Shown here: positions 12,380 through 26,042 of the stretch, in pieces
Layout: each line of letters begins with the position of its first letter
How positions within the stretch are numbered: position 1 is the stretch's first letter
Assembly: GCA_023213395.1 (NCBI GenBank)
Contig: CM041465.1
Coordinates: 203,305,741-203,369,740, forward strand
Length of the DNA stretch: 64,000 nt
Direction of reading: 5' to 3'
Source: Cycas panzhihuaensis
Taxonomy: Eukaryota; Cycadophyta
Program-made: the position numbers and the translations under genes
Notes under the pieces: model-generated
The model's input: only the letters and a program-made list of their open reading frames with translations
Databases searched by the model: none
What the model was told of the DNA's origin: nothing

Positions 12380-13260
12380 GCTTTACGTTTATCCCATCTT
12401 TTAAACCAACAGTTATTCTCCTTATGGCCACCCTTTTTACAATAATTATATTTATCGGCAAATTTTTTCTTCTCTTGAGATACTTCTCCTAACTTTTGTG
12501 TAGACTTTTCTTCCTAAACACAATCCCTCCTTTGTGTCTTCATGATTAAGGCTTTGTTGGATTCAGAACCATTGAGCAAACTGTGGTACTTCAACTTAGC
12601 ATCCTCAACTAGAATGAGACTCTTTGACTTTTCAAACAATTGACCCTCCATTACTTCATCCCTTGCATAGATGGTTTGAAAGGTTTCAAATGCTACTGGA
12701 ATTTTTGATATGATTAACGCAAATAATATCTTATCATCAATTGAGCTACATTTTATCTCCTCTAGTTTGTTCCTCAAATTTGTTATTTTATTCAAGTAGA
12801 TATTTATGTTACTTTCATCTTCCACTATAGCATTAAGAAGCTCCATCATTAAAGTAACATGATGATTTATCTTCTTCTACTTAAATGTTTCACATAATAT
12901 TACCTAAAGTTCATTTGGTTTCTCCAAGTTGAGAACTAGGTCCCTTTGGTCAAGCCTTAAAAAATATTTTCAACAACTCTACAGCCATAAATTACTTCTC
13001 TCCTAGACGAGTTCTTTCCTTTTCATCTAAAGAAATGGCAAGTAGCTCGCCTTTAATAATCCTCCATAGTTGATTTACCATTAACACCAACCTCATGTTT
13101 ACCTTCCACTCACTAAAATTGTTTCCATTAAAGATAACTTGAGGCATCATCTTCTCCATTGAAAGAACCAGCTTACAAAAGGGTTGTTTGCATCAAACTA
13201 CTTGACATTTAGTGAATTAGACAACACCCTACACAATGTTCAATCTTTGTTCACTTATAA
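12380..13260 (-). pseudogene. copia-1 gag (UBN2-type), broken
   Basis: An open stretch at 12849-12514 reads as the C-terminal half of a copia gag (UBN2 family; NKITNLRNKLEEI, ILFALIISKIP, LILVEDAKLK). It is followed near 12460-12395 by a knuckle relic YNYCKKGGHKENNC, in which the first Cys of CCHC is Tyr. Gag packages the element RNA in the cytoplasmic particle. Further gag-like sequence extends upstream with stops. Confidence 0.65.
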
Positions 13261-14507
13261 TTTTCCAAAAATATAATATTTTAATGGTTTTAAAAATGTA
13301 TTTCAAACACCACCAAACTTGCATAACCATAGGGCTCAATGTTTTTACACCCTCTACAAATATGTCACTAAAGACATGCTAATAATAGTCCAAAATTACT
13401 TCAAACAACAAGAAATAACATTTCAACAATAATATGGACTTTGAAAATGGTAAATTTAAATTTTAACAAAGAAATCTCACTGAATTTTTTCTCAAAATAG
13501 CAAATCTCAAGTTAAAATCTTAATGTGTCTAATGCAATGGTCTTTCCCTTTAAATTTATTCCAAATTTGAAAAAGAATCTCATAAGAATATACCTAAAAT
13601 GGGTGATTGTACTTTTCCATCCATGCACCTCTTAATATCCCCACATGACTCTTAAAATGTGATAAAAAGGTCAATTAAATAATTTTATCTGTGTATTAAG
13701 GTTTACTAACCTTAATATACAAGTAGGAACTCCAAAAATGAAATGACGGCTCCAAAGTAATTGATAACTCTACGATTTTATAAGCACAACTGTCACGAGC
13801 ACCCACGGCCAATGATTGGCTCTAAAAATTTCCCAATGATAATTTGACCAAGGCATGGTGATAATACAACTAAAAATGGCTCAAGCAATACCATCTATGG
13901 CTAAATCAAACCAATAGGACTAAATATATGTCACAACTCTCAGTGGTTGTTCATAAATATTTTCTAAACTAGCATTTATCACTTAGCACCAATTTGAGCT
14001 TTATGACATCTTCCACTAGTAGATTGCATCACTGCAACACCATCCACAAGTAGATAATGCCAAAAATAGAACCAACCTTACTTGTATAAGACACTAACAA
14101 TTTTCCATTGTTTAAGGACTTGATTTGATGCCCAACAATGCCAAACAACCTTCAAATAGAGCCCTATACACTTAGAACGAATCTAATGTAACCTAACACT
14201 ATTAGATCACCTTCAAAATTGGTCTAATAGGTATATGGAGTGTCTAACATGCCCAACCAACCTTATATATCTCCAACATAAGCCCAACACTGTCTAAATA
14301 ATGCCCAATATTGATTTAAGACCATAAGTAGCAATAAAATTTTATTAATAGGTGAGTTTCACCTTCTCAATCATCATTGCATCATTGTGTCACTCTTTTA
14401 ATTGTTGGAGAAGATTAAAATCATCAGAAACAGTACTCTACTAGTGTTATTAGGCAGCCTTCAATCTTATCACCTCCACTAAATTGTAACCCCAACTATG
14501 TATGTTT

Positions 14508-14524
14508 GTTCAACTTTGATACCA
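14508..14524 (-). other. Primer-binding site of copia-1 (Met-tRNA type)
   Basis: Minus-strand TGGTATCAAAGTTGAAC matches the plant initiator Met tRNA 3' end in its first eight bases, as usual for plant copia elements. It abuts the LTR end ...CGCA. Confidence 0.75.
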
Positions 14525-14847
14525 TGCGAGAAAACGCGAAACATGCATGTATTCTAAACTACAAGATCTTGATCACACATAACAAATAAACATGAAAGAG
14601 CATAGGTATATAGGTTTTACATAGAAAACCCTTCCGAGAACAAAACCACCACACCAAATCAATCGTCACATTTGAGTACACCACAAATAAGATATTACAT
14701 CCAAACTATGCATTATTATTCAAAGCCATATGATATGTCCATCTCAATAAATACGACTCTTTGTTAATTTTGGTCATTCATTTAATCAATTCACTAATTA
14801 AACCACATTTACATTAGCTATGTGATTAATACTTAGCCACTCTAATA
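14525..14847 (-). repeat. 5' LTR of copia-1
   Basis: The LTR lies directly beside the primer-binding site at 14508-14524. It is collinear with the repeat at 8768-9098. The outer end (14847) is set where similarity to the other LTR stops. Confidence 0.72.
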
Positions 14848-15259
14848 CTGATAATTTGTATGTAACTTAAAATGCCCTTACATTTTTATAATAATCCATT
14901 AAAGAAGAAAGAGTGTTGTGCAAGGGGAGAGGAGAAGAAAACTTCATTCTTAGACTTTGAATATTCTAAATCTATGGTGATAAGCAACATAACTCACTTG
15001 GGTCATTATTAATGCCCTAGTGATTCTTGTTGTAGCTAAACCCCACCCCCCACCAACCTAACCTTTCTTTATTTTTTCTTTACCCTACTTTTTAATCTTA
15101 TTCTTAAAATAAATCATTGAACTAAAATATTCTTAATGAATATGTTAATCTTAAATAATTTTAAAAGGGGTAAGGTCTAAGAACAATCTAAAGATATTAC
15201 CATTGATATGCCAAAGAAATTACTATCATCTTGAGAAAAACCCAATTTCCTTACACATC
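14848..15259. other. Intergenic AT-rich sequence
   Basis: No coding or repeat boundary is supported here. It contains a C-rich run (CCCCACCCCCCACC near 15045). Confidence 0.5.
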
Positions 15260-15608
15260 ACCAATTCATTTTATTATAAAAATAGACACTTGCATATCAT
15301 CCTTTGTGCACTAGCTTTGTGATGAACCCATTGATTAATAATAAATAAATTTATTAAATAATTATTAAGTAATGGCGTGTCAATTAGAATGTATCAACAT
15401 AGATAATTAGATAAATATCAAAAAATGGATAAACAATTGCAAGATGCTAGAAGCTAAAGTGCTAAAAGATAAAAAATAATTCCTAGTTAGGGAAAAAAGA
15501 AGAATCATAAACTTGGGTTGTATGGGTTCTCATATTTACAACCGAATAAAAGCCTTTTGTAGAGCCAACTTCCATAATAATTAAAATAATTTTGGCTCAT
15601 TACAATCC
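15260..15608 (-). repeat. LTR of the asymmetric family
   Basis: On the minus strand a strong purine tract (AAGGAGGGAGGGAT, about 15609-15622) is followed by TGTAATGAGCC and GGAAGTTGGCTC, closely similar to the starts of the LTRs at 5126 and 7809. The far end is beside TGGGTTCATCAC, another primer-binding-like sequence, near 15310-15325. The left limit is approximate. Confidence 0.55.
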
Positions 15609-17470
15609 CTCCCTCCTTGAAATACTTTGCCCTTAAAATTGGTTATTTTATGGCTTTGGCCTTGAAGAATCCTTGACTTGAAATGCTTTGCCTAAGAAGC
15701 ACAAGAGATACAACATGCATCTTGAGTCCACCATCAGCTCAAGCCATGATATCATAGGCACTACTTGGTCTACCTTTGCATTGACTTCTAGAAGTAACCC
15801 ATGTGTATACTCTTTTTAGATGTGATTATGACTTCTCTAAATAACTTTTGTGTGCATGATCTTATGTGTAGAAGATCCTAAGATCTGTGTGTTAAAAAAT
15901 CAATTTGATAGAGATCATGTGTCCTATTCCCACATTATGCCCATGGGGATTTATCGACAGAACAAAAAAATAGCTTGGAAACAAGAAGATGAGATGGTTA
16001 TGAACAAGGGGCACATTATGAGGTATGGTTGGGGTTTCCTTGTTATTATTGGGTTAAATGGAGTTATATAGCACAAGAGAGTGAGTGGTAAAATATGGAC
16101 TAATGGGCCTATTAGGAATCTTATAAAAGAAAGAGATTTAGAGAAGAATACAAGCAAAAGGTATACCCAGAGTGAAAATGGTGTGTGCATATTTGTAAAG
16201 AGATAAGGTAATGAACGATAAGGATGTGAGTTATAGGAATGATTCAAGAGTAGCCAATAAGGGAAATTTGGAAAGTAAGATGTAAGAGGGTGTGAACAAT
16301 AATGTAGTATATGTTGTTAGTTGAATCTTAAGAAATGTGGAGGGGTCGTAGGAGAAGGGAAAGAGATAAGATATGGAGAATACAACAGAGATCCCTTATA
16401 GATATTGATCATGTAAGAGAAAAGAGAAAAGAGAAATAAGGGTAATAAGAGATGAGGATGATAAAAAGATTAATAATTTGAAACATGTGAATGGAATATA
16501 TAGTGACTGGTTGTAGAAACAAGAGCAACAAGGGGTAAGGTTGATATTCATTGCAGATCAAATTTGGATACAACCTATACAAGAGATTAATGGCAAAATA
16601 AAATATAAGAAACAAGGAACACAATGCATATTCTACATAGATAAAAAAGAAATAGGGGTTAGAACTTGAAGTGTGGGTGAAGGTTGGGATTGTAGAGTGT
16701 GGTCAAGGTTGGATAATGACACTCGTATAGAGTTACAATAGAAAAGGTATATGGTAAGGTGAAATGATAAGAAATTTATATGGACAAACATTAAAGAGAG
16801 AGACATAACAAGGGAGATGAATATTGAAGTATGGTCAATGATGGAAATTTCTTAAAAATAAGGAGGAGGGGCATGGAGAAAGAATATTGATGTGTAGGTG
16901 TGAACAAGGGTTAGGAGTGGTATACGATACCAATGGCCTTGGGGGATGATAAAGGTATAGAGGTCATGGGGGGGGAATAAAGATGAAAGTTAGGTAGATT
17001 GATGAAATTTCTATACCAGCACACATCGAAGAGAAAGATATGAGGCAAAATAAGAACAAAAGGTAACGATGAGTTGTGTTAAAAGTATGATTAAGGAGTA
17101 GTACATACAAGGGATTGATAGGAGAATGAGGGTTGGGCATTGATGAACGATGGCTCACATAGAAAAGGGGATGTATAGGGATTGTAAATGATGATGTAAG
17201 TGAAGAAGGGTAAACACAATAAGGTATGTGAGCCAACTTAAGGATTGGAACACAAGGGTTTCTAGAAGATTAATAGTGCTAGGTCTTCTTTATGGGAAAA
17301 GGATCTTAACAAGGGCAGAGGGAGGAGACATGCAGAACAATGCATAGGGGTAAGTGAGAAGGATGATAAGAGGATAGAAAATTTGCTTGTGAGATAATTG
17401 TGGGGGTGGAGAGAGAGAATGAAACCTTATAAGAGGGATGCATATAAATAAAACTAGTACAGACTTTCAC
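15609..17470 (-). mobile_element. Internal region of asymmetric LTR element C (purine-rich on +)
   Basis: About 1.6 kb (15840-17470) is strongly purine-biased on the + strand, with GGAG/AAGAG/GGATAAG words. It is the same domain type as 4240-5120 and the complement of 6430-7330. It lies upstream (minus sense) of the LTR at 15608. ORFs of 70-100 codons on the minus strand read as Leu/Ser/Pro/Tyr-rich low-complexity peptides and are not believed to be genes. The distal LTR was not identified. Confidence 0.5.
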
Positions 17471-17494
17471 ATTTTAAGAGTGTCAATTGGCATC

Positions 17495-17545
17495 TCTTTG
17501 TCTTTTTTTCTTTTTTCTTTTTTTTTTTTTGTTCTTTTTTATATT
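17495..17545 (+). repeat. T-rich low-complexity tract
   Basis: Nearly pure T with scattered C and G, including a run of 13 T's. On the minus strand it could be the poly(A) tail of a retroposon, but no upstream element was recognised. Confidence 0.6.
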
Positions 17546-20500
17546 TATTTAGAATTACTCTTGTCAGGTAGTGTGGAATAAATAGTCATGGGCAAAGTCA
17601 GCTAAAAGTGCCTATTGGCACAACTAGGGAGCAATGGAAGTGGGGACTTAATAAAAGGATGAGGGATGTCATGATGCAATTTTTCCTTTGGGGATTTCAT
17701 AGACAATAAATTTTGGTGATAAAAGAGTGATGAGTGAAGGGCCTTGAGGAAATAGAATTTCGCCTAGAAAAAAATGGGAATTAAGGGCCTTATGGTATGA
17801 TTATACTATGGGCTCTTGATGAATAGGCTTTTTCTGATGCCATGCAACATGAAAATTCAAAAGAAACAATCAAAATACCAAAGAAAATTGACAAATATAA
17901 AACAAGACTTGAATTCACAATAGCTACCTCATTCGAGTTGATACAGTGCTCCAATTTTATGGTTGGTTATTTTTCATACTATTATAATACGACCTCTTCC
18001 TTGCATGTTTCATGCACCTCAATTGATTCATCTTTAATTTGTTCATCAATGGACTTTTCTTCTCTATTAACTTGCTCTTGTGTGCGATGCACTTCTTGTT
18101 TACATGGGGGATCTTCCCCTACTTTGTGCAATGACTTCTGTTTACAATAATATTCATAAAAGTGAGCTATGGCAATCTCCCTATCTATTAGATTTGACTT
18201 GGCCTTGTAGAATTGAATTTAATAATTAATGGCACATCCCAAGATACTCCCTATTTTTACCGCAATATGTGCTCATCACAATGAGGAAACTCATAACAAT
18301 TGCTTTGTATTAAATGAAAAAGTCTGCTAAGAATAATAAGTGATACCTAGCCACTATGTTTAGAATAGTTTGATTCTTTCAACCCCGTTCTTGTTTTGTT
18401 TTAGGCTCAAAGCACATAGGCAACTCTAAATAAAACCTAGGTCCTATCTCCACATTAGCATTGTTATGAGTCTGCATGTGCAATGGGATATAGACTCTAT
18501 AGCTTATGGGCTCCTCAACACGATCCTCCTATTACAGTTTTCATGTCAATCGTGTTCCACCCCAACTTTGCACACACTAAGTTTCCACCAAGCATTGATC
18601 TTTAATTTGAACCACCCAATTCTCTAAACTCTTTATACCCCTAAAGAATCGTGGTGACCTCTTGCAAGTTCCTTTTTCCTCTCTAACTACATGTCTTAGA
18701 CAAGCTTCGCATGGACTAACTTCATCTTCGCATCAGGTATGTTCAAAGTCATGCTCATTTAATTTCATTATTCAAACACTATGTCTTGCAAATTTAAGCT
18801 CATTATGTAAATGCAATGTCCTACGAATTTGAGCTTGCAAAATGCTATGTTAGGTCATGAGGCCCATTTACATTTCATGTGGTGCCTCCACAATTAGTCA
18901 ATTATTTATAAAGAATATGCACAATCCGTCAATTATGTTATTCAAGGGTGTCTATGTTGGAGAATAATGTTTAATGGATGGTCAATACATGATTATTGTA
19001 ATAGTTATCCCTCAAATATTATGTATACACATCTTAAAGAGGAGCACATTATTGCATATATCAATCTATGAACATTATTCAAATGTATATATAGAACTCA
19101 CATATTTATGTATTCATCATAAGTTCCCTTAAAGGTTTTCTAATACCATTTACTTCAATACAGTGAACTATATCTATAAACATGTACTTTTCCATAATCT
19201 AATAATGAAGATGATCATTCCCCCCAACACTTACTGTCTTGTGTTATGATACATATTTTATTTTTGTGTACTTTATATTTTATGTTTTATTCATTTTTCG
19301 TTTCATATTTATGAAGTTTAAATATTGAACTTAAATCATAATTTGTAACATGATGTCAAAACAATCCCAGTGCATTTTCTAACTTGGTATCTAACTTACA
19401 GTTGAAACATCAGAACCCATGGTTGAATCCTTAACATTGAAGGTTGGATCGTGAGAGTTCATAGTTTGATTATCAAAGCTGATGGCTTGAATCGATTGTG
19501 TTTGTTTGCATGAGTTTTGATGGAATCTATTTGTAAAAGTTATGCCTAATATGTTGAATAGTTATGAATGGGGATGAATTGCAAGTGTTGTGATACTAGG
19601 ATCTCAATCTATGATGAGATTTTTTTTTAATTGATTTAATAGACGGATGTTTATACATGTGACTAGCCTAAAAAATTTGCATGCTAGGATTTTATGGTAA
19701 CTCCACATCTCAATTCTTTTTAGTGCTTTTTTGTTGAAAGATAAACAATAAATGCATACATATAATCTCATAGAGTGTTGAGACAATTATGGGCATGGAA
19801 TGAGGTCACAATGATTATTTTTCAAGGCAAAATGGGAAAATGACCAACCATATATCTTTTATTGACGAACCAATTGTGGCAATGTCATTCACTCAAAGTT
19901 TTATCCTCATAATAATTGATCATCTTAGTATTATTAAATTTTTATTTTCTTTTTTTCTACAAGTAAAACCATTGTAAAGTCGGGTTAAACTTTCTGCATG
20001 AGATGCCATAAGAAAGGGGTAAATCTATTCTACCAAAATCACCTAGGACTTGCTCCTAGTCTCACTCATCCCAAAGGTATTAACAAAAACCTACCTCACT
20101 TCCTTCGACTACTTGAGGCATAAAAAGAGCATATAATAATTATGAAAGTGCACCTCTTGCAAAATCATCAAATCTAAACTTCAAATAAGTACGATTGGTA
20201 CATGCATTAGGGTTATTAGATTAATGTTAACTAAGGTCATTCTTTACCACTTTTCTAAATTATACATTAGAGTTACCAGCACCTTCAAAGGGACTCGGAA
20301 GCAATTTACAACAAAACCATGGGGCTTTGATATCATCAAAAAATGGGAATGACACCGAGTTCTACTCTCATTAGGCCCATCAATTGAAGATTATAATTTT
20401 GCGCAGTATTGAGGTTGCAGTGTGTCAGTGTTAAGATTGCTAACTGAACATTAACCAAGGCAATTTTCTACCACTTCTTTGAATGCTGTTGTGTGATTGC

Positions 20501-20690
20501 ATTAAGATAGTCAGTAGATCCATCAATCATCATATTCAAGAAAGGATACTCATTATCCAAAGTACACACTTCTGTCTAACAAGAGTGAATCCCAACATTA
20601 CAAACACCACTACTCTTGGATTAAATCTATGTTGTGACCACCATCAATTCCATGGATCATTAAGGTTATCATTAGATATTGCTTATTTGA
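17546..20690. other. Intergenic sequence, no recognised gene
   Basis: An ORF of 102 codons at 17842-18150 (+) is Ser/Cys-rich and matches nothing I recognise; the minus strand of the same stretch is Lys/Glu-rich and gag-like in composition but broken. The rest is AT-rich with short ORFs. The left part may hold another decayed retroelement. Confidence 0.45.
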
Positions 20691-23600
20691 AGTACACAAT
20701 ACTACCTTGGGCATGATTGGACCCCAACTTCGCAAGTTCATCTATCCTTTAATTGAATCTATGGGCAATATGTTGGAATGCGATGCTTGAGAAGTGTTGG
20801 AATAAGTTCTCGGCTTCTAGAAAAGGAGACCTAAGGTTGACACTCTCTGGGGATTTTATTGTTCTTAACTACATTGATTACCAACAATAAGTCCCCAACA
20901 GTGTGAAAATGGTTGATCTAAAGATTGATGGCCTCAGATAGATCCCTAATGAGACCCATGAACTCTGCCTTCATTATTGGACCTAAATCCCAATCTTTCA
21001 ACATATTCTTGGAGACTGTTCCATTGTGGATCCTACAAAAGACCCGCTACTCCAAATTTACCTAGATTTAGTTTAGAGGCACGGTTAGAGAATAATTGAT
21101 AGTAGCTACTCAAGAATTCAGGCTCATCACTGGATAATGCCTTGCATAGAGACTGGTTTTTTTTATTGCGAAGCCAAACTCCTCCACCAAATTTAACTCT
21201 CTAGGGGTTAGAGACCATGAAAAGTAAATAATTGATTCTTGCCCCTAAATTAGCACCTTGGCTTGTGCCTTTATGCAAAACCAACATCTAGTTGTGGATG
21301 CGGACTCGCCTTAGAAGATGAATTAGTTATGGGTTAGCTAGATGTGCCAATAAACAAAGTGGGGAAAGATTACCCATAACTTTTTTAGTTGTGTTTTCCT
21401 TTGGAAATGGAGAGGGTATTTATCGACCTAGATTGGAGCTATGTCTACAAGCTCTGGGTCATGCTCATACCAAGAGGGTTCAGCTTACAATATTTGCCAA
21501 ACTTGATGCCAAACACCACTGGTAAAGGAACACTGTGCAAAAATGTGATGAATGCTCTTGTTGTTTTTCTTACACAAAAAGCAAATTGACAGACCTTGAA
21601 TTCCACGCTTCTGCAAGTTTTCAACACTGAAAATAACATTATGCATTACCAACCATATAAAATGGTTAATTTTTTGAACAGACGAATTAGCCCAAAGTCA
21701 CTTCCATTTGATGTATGTCTTGGGATTTTGACTATTGTTTGCTACCTATAAGAGGTGGTATGTAGTTTTAATCATATACATACTAGGTCCAAAGAAGGGG
21801 CCCCACATAAACTCATTTGAACTATTATGAATTCTGATTTTATATAGGTCAATTTTTTGGAAAAAAGGGCTTAGATTCTTTGTGAAGATTGTCTAAAAGG
21901 CATTGCTAGTCTCCACGCCATTGGGCGAAGTAGACAACCCATTAAAGGGATCAATTTTGAAGAATGTATGCACTTTGTTGAAACCTTTGTTCAAGAACCA
22001 TGAATAGAGGTTGCAAATTGACTCACATTTAGATAAGGGCGCCATGTCATAAATATAGTCATGCTAGATGTTGGCCTTCTCACCATCACCCACTCTTCAT
22101 GAAATCCCTAAACTAAAAGACTCTATGCTAGCACATATTAGTTTTCTGATCAATGAGTTGGCTTTGTTGATTTTGAAGTGCAGGTTTGGTACGGATTTAG
22201 CCTATCTTCTTAAATATATTAGTTTTCTGATCAATGAGTTGGCTCTGTTGATTTTGAAGTGTGGGTTTGGTACGGATTATGCCTATCTTCTTAAATATTT
22301 TGCTACAATAATCCTAGCAAACCATAATTTTGAGTCAATGATCATGCACCAGATGATCTTAGAATGGAATAGATGTGGAATACATGATACACAATAAGGG
22401 CCTCAGTCCTAAACCACCCATCACCTTAGGAGTGCAAATCCGATCCCATTTTATCAAATGAAATTTCTTGCGACCAGGATCCCTAACTCCTTGCCACAAA
22501 AAGTCTCTAAGGATCTTTTTCAAGCAACTTATAACCCCTGCTAGAGCAACAAATTGACAAATGATATGTTGGTATAGATGCAAGCACAACATTCATCAAG
22601 ACAACTCTTCTGGTAAAGGATAGCCATCTAAACGACCAAGATTGAACTCTTCTTTCAATTCCATTCAAAATAGATTGCCACTAGCCTTAGTCCTATTTTC
22701 TAAGATTGATTAGGACTCTGAGATATATGAAGAAGTTGTCCTTGTCATAGAAGTGGAATCCAAAGACCTGGTTCAATTTACGTGAGATTTGAGGTGTAGT
22801 TAAATGTTATCAACTTGAACTTGCTAGAGTTAACCTAGGCTCCAAAAGTAAAGCAAAATTTGTCTAATATTGTCTTCACCTTCCCCACTTCGTCAATTGA
22901 AGTAGAAGCAAAGATGAATGTATCATCAATTAATTGAGTATGAGTAATATTTTCCAACAAGGAAGTGATCATAGATTTAGTAAGCTCCTTCTTATCACAA
23001 GCCACTGGCAGTGATCTACTTAAGGCCTTGACAACTAGCCCAAAGAGGGCAAGAGAGAAGGGGCATCCTTGCCTGATCTCCCTCAATGCCTTAAAAAACT
23101 CTGTGAGAGAGCCATTAACCAACACTGCATAAGAAGGTGTATTGATGCATACTTCAACCCAACAATTCGATCATTACTGAATCCAAATTTAAATAAGCGT
23201 TGCAAAATCAAGTTTAATCAGCATGATCTTCCTCTTTGAAATATGTCATGAATGGATGAAGTCCTCAATAATAATAACCTGGTCAAGGATCTACCTCCTT
23301 TCACAAGCCCACCTTGTTCACTAGATATTATCTTTGGGAAAGTTTCCTATAGTCAGAAGGCTATAATTTTGGATATGATCTTGTAGCAATAGTTTCAAAG
23401 AGAGATTGGTCAGTACCTATCCAAATTGGTTGCATGAGTCTCCTTTGGAATTAAAGCTATCATGGTTGAGTTCAAGGCTTTAAGCATTTTATCCTAATTT
23501 TCTAGATTCCTCAACCATCTAAAGGAGATCCTCCTTGATAATGTCACACGAGACCTGATAAAAATTTGCTTGGAAGCCATATGGACCAGAGGACTTGTCT

Positions 23601-24190
23601 ATGTTAAGGCTGAAATTTGTAGAATGCAACTCATTCATAGTGACTAACTTGGTTAAGCTTTTATTCATTTATGAGTTAAGTTTAGGAATGTCTTCCAAAA
23701 TCTTTTTCTAATCAGGGCCCTCGTCATGTTGTTGTTCTACAAAAAGGCTTGCAAAATGTTCTTTTGCTAAGTCTCAAATTTCTTCCCATATTCAGACATG
23801 ATCCACTCAAAGTTTTTAATTCCACAATTTTGTTCTCAAGTTACCAAGGTTTTAGTGCTTCGCGGAAAAACTGTTAGTTTGTGTCTCATAGTCTAGCCCA
23901 AAGCATCTCAGACCTCGGTCAAAACAACACATCATTTTCCTTTTCCAAGGCTTCCATCTTAGCAATCAATACAACTCCCTCTTGTTTGATGGAAACAAAG
24001 TCTTCTCCTATAAGAGCTCTTTTTTGGCTTGATTCATCATACTTCGCTGCCAAACTTTTATCTTCTTCTTAACCTACTTCATTTTGGAGTGGAATATGTA
24101 CATCTTGGTACCCAAATAATGTGCCTCTTACCACCATTTCTGAACAAAGGATAAGGAACTCCTTGTTATTGGTTATTGTTGGGTATGTAT
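20690..24190 (-). mobile_element. Badly decayed LINE (L1-type) with RT, zf-RVT and RNase H
   Basis: Minus-strand order from the top: a pre-RT helix (FHSKMKQVKKKIKVWQ-like, about 24090); RT fingers and palm pieces (GPYGFQANFYQ; SSEQGGLVKGGR near 23300); then the open stretch 23125-22835 with REIRQGCPFSLALF and LIDDTFIFAS, where the usual FADD reads LIDD. A post-RT region (LRDFLWQG, KWDRICTPKVMGGLG) lies at 22592-22390. A zf-RVT relic is near 21640-21500. RNase H traces (MKAEFMGLI, VGDLLLVIN) occur at about 20990-20880. Stops and frameshifts are frequent. Neither poly(A) nor an endonuclease domain was found. Confidence 0.75.
22137..22299. repeat. 81-bp tandem duplication inside the decayed LINE
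   Basis: The block from TATTAGTTTTCTGATCAATG to CTTCTTAAATA is repeated head to tail with a period of 81 bp (starts 22137 and 22218). A few substitutions separate the copies. Because 81 is a multiple of three, an ORF on the + strand (22068-22397) stays open across it, but that ORF is antisense to the LINE and has no known features. Confidence 0.85.
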
Positions 24191-24399
24191 AAGCTTGATT
24201 TAGGGGTTGTTGAGGCTTAAACCAAACCAAATAGAGGGAAGCTTCAAACATCCATGCAAGTACAACTACTCTAGTGTATTTTTCTACAGGAGAGTTCCCT
24301 TCGTTTGCGTTCGTATGCATGTATTGGAAACCCTCAATACAAGGCTTAGTCACTTCAAATAGAGAGGATTTAACAAAGGGCTTAAGCACTGTCGAAGGT

Positions 24400-25855
24400 G
24401 ATTGGTGTCCAAGTCAGAAAATACAAGGCAAAATGTCAGAGGTACCACACAAGGGTATGAGGATCCTCTTGTTTCCCATTCATAAATGGGCACATTAAAG
24501 AAATTCAAATAATATTAAATCCTTTGAGTTCATTAACGATTGGAAATGGAGATATTAAGGCTTTCTTAATTATTACTATGGTTGTGTTGAAGTTATATTT
24601 CTTCCTGAATGCTATGTTGAAGATTTAAATCTTTATTACTCCAACATTTTTAACAATCGTCTATAGTTTTGAGCTATGGCAATATTATATAATAGTCGAT
24701 TTATTTATTTGAACCCGTGATGATGATTTAGAGCAATTATCAAATTTCTTTCTGGAGTATGTGTTAATATGTGAAGGAAGACGACTTTGGGCAGTTCTAT
24801 GGAAGAATATTAAGGTAAATTTATGCATGAGAAGAGTCTGTGTGCTTTGACAAGAAACATGACAAACCTATGAGCATAGCAAGATCATCATTGACAGTTG
24901 TTGACACCCATGCAGCCCATTTAATGTTGGATGATATGGAGTTGCAGATGATAATTATACCATTGTTTTAAATAGACTTGAAAGCCAATTCTTTTCGAAG
25001 GATCCCCTGCAAGAAAGTTGCCAGGAAATGTAGTCTTGAATTATTATTTGTTAACACTATCACAAGCATAGGGGAGTAAAGAAGAAGGCTTGGGCCTATT
25101 CTCCTACATTGGGAAAATGGATGTGATAATGCAGCACATCGACTAGGGTCCACTCTGCATTCTGAATTTTATATAGATGGAACATTAGTCACCAAAGATG
25201 AAACGTATCTAGTCTACAAGTAATATACATTCCTGATCTATATCTATAGCCACAGAAGAGCTACAATTATCTGAGACTTTCACTGATGGGAAGGATCCCT
25301 TTCCAAAAAGTTCTATTTTGCAAGTTTTGAGAGTGTAGGATATAGTATTGGAGAATTGTCAAAAGAAAATTTTTTTCAATGGTTTAGAGCACTTCACACA
25401 CCTTCTTTCAAACTCAAATTAAACGATGACATAATTGTTCTTCAGATAGCAAACCTTGCATGACCTAGTCTATTTGCTAACAAAGAGTGAAATTACGGTT
25501 TTTAGCATGCGTGGGATTAAAATCACTCTAACCATAAAGACAAAGATCAATATGGAAACATTCAAAGTCAACTTAGTCAATAACAATGCAATAGATAAGC
25601 AACAATAGTAATAGTAAAAAATTCCTCAATGTAACCAACAGTGAGGTACAATAGAAAATGACTAAAACTATTGGAAGCATTCCTAAAGGAGTTATTTTAG
25701 GTAACTTGCTTCAAAGTAGTGTTTATCTCTTAAAACCCAAGTTGTGCATTTTTGTTAATTTGATTAAATTATTTCAATTTCAAGAGTATTTCACACTTAC
25801 TGTCATGGAAGGGAAGAGAAGGGCGTAGTCACACTTATACAAGAGAGAAATGAAT
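24400..25855. other. Unassigned sequence between LINE and element X
   Basis: This could hold the 5' part (endonuclease) of the decayed LINE or the 5' LTR/leader of element X. No motif could be supported. Several reading frames show short plant-protein-like pieces but none recognised. Confidence 0.4.
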
Positions 25856-25859
25856 ATTT

Positions 25860-26042
25860 CCTAAGTGATATACTCTTACCGATTCCTAAGTATAATGAAA
25901 CAAACTATTACTGTTGAACAATCAAAATGAGAAGTATATTTATGTGTAAAACACTATGGGATATTGTTACTGATGGACATAATGTTTATAATGATGAAGA
26001 GGAAAGAGAAAAGTTCAAAAAGAAATATATAGAAGTAATTAT
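25860..26042 (+). pseudogene. N-terminal gag fragment of element X
   Basis: In + frame, LPIPKYNETNYY..TIKMRSIF, then KTLWDIVTDG and EEEREKFKKK, resemble the start of copia gag (DUF4219 plus UBN2). One stop interrupts at the conserved Trp position. The frame runs into the copia-2 LTR at 26043 and resumes at 37021. Confidence 0.6.

Larger units (their letters stand above)
8768..14847 (-). mobile_element. Old Ty1/copia retrotransposon (copia-1)
   Basis: Two similar repeats (8768-9098 and 14525-14847) flank a copia-ordered coding region on the minus strand: gag, zinc knuckle, protease, integrase, reverse transcriptase and RNase H. A primer-binding site TGGTATCAAAGTTGAAC, complementary to initiator Met tRNA, adjoins the higher-coordinate LTR. 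A polypurine tract with six G's (9099-9111) adjoins the lower one. Many stops and frameshifts show it is inactive. LTR outer ends are approximate because no clear target duplication was found. Confidence 0.85.
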
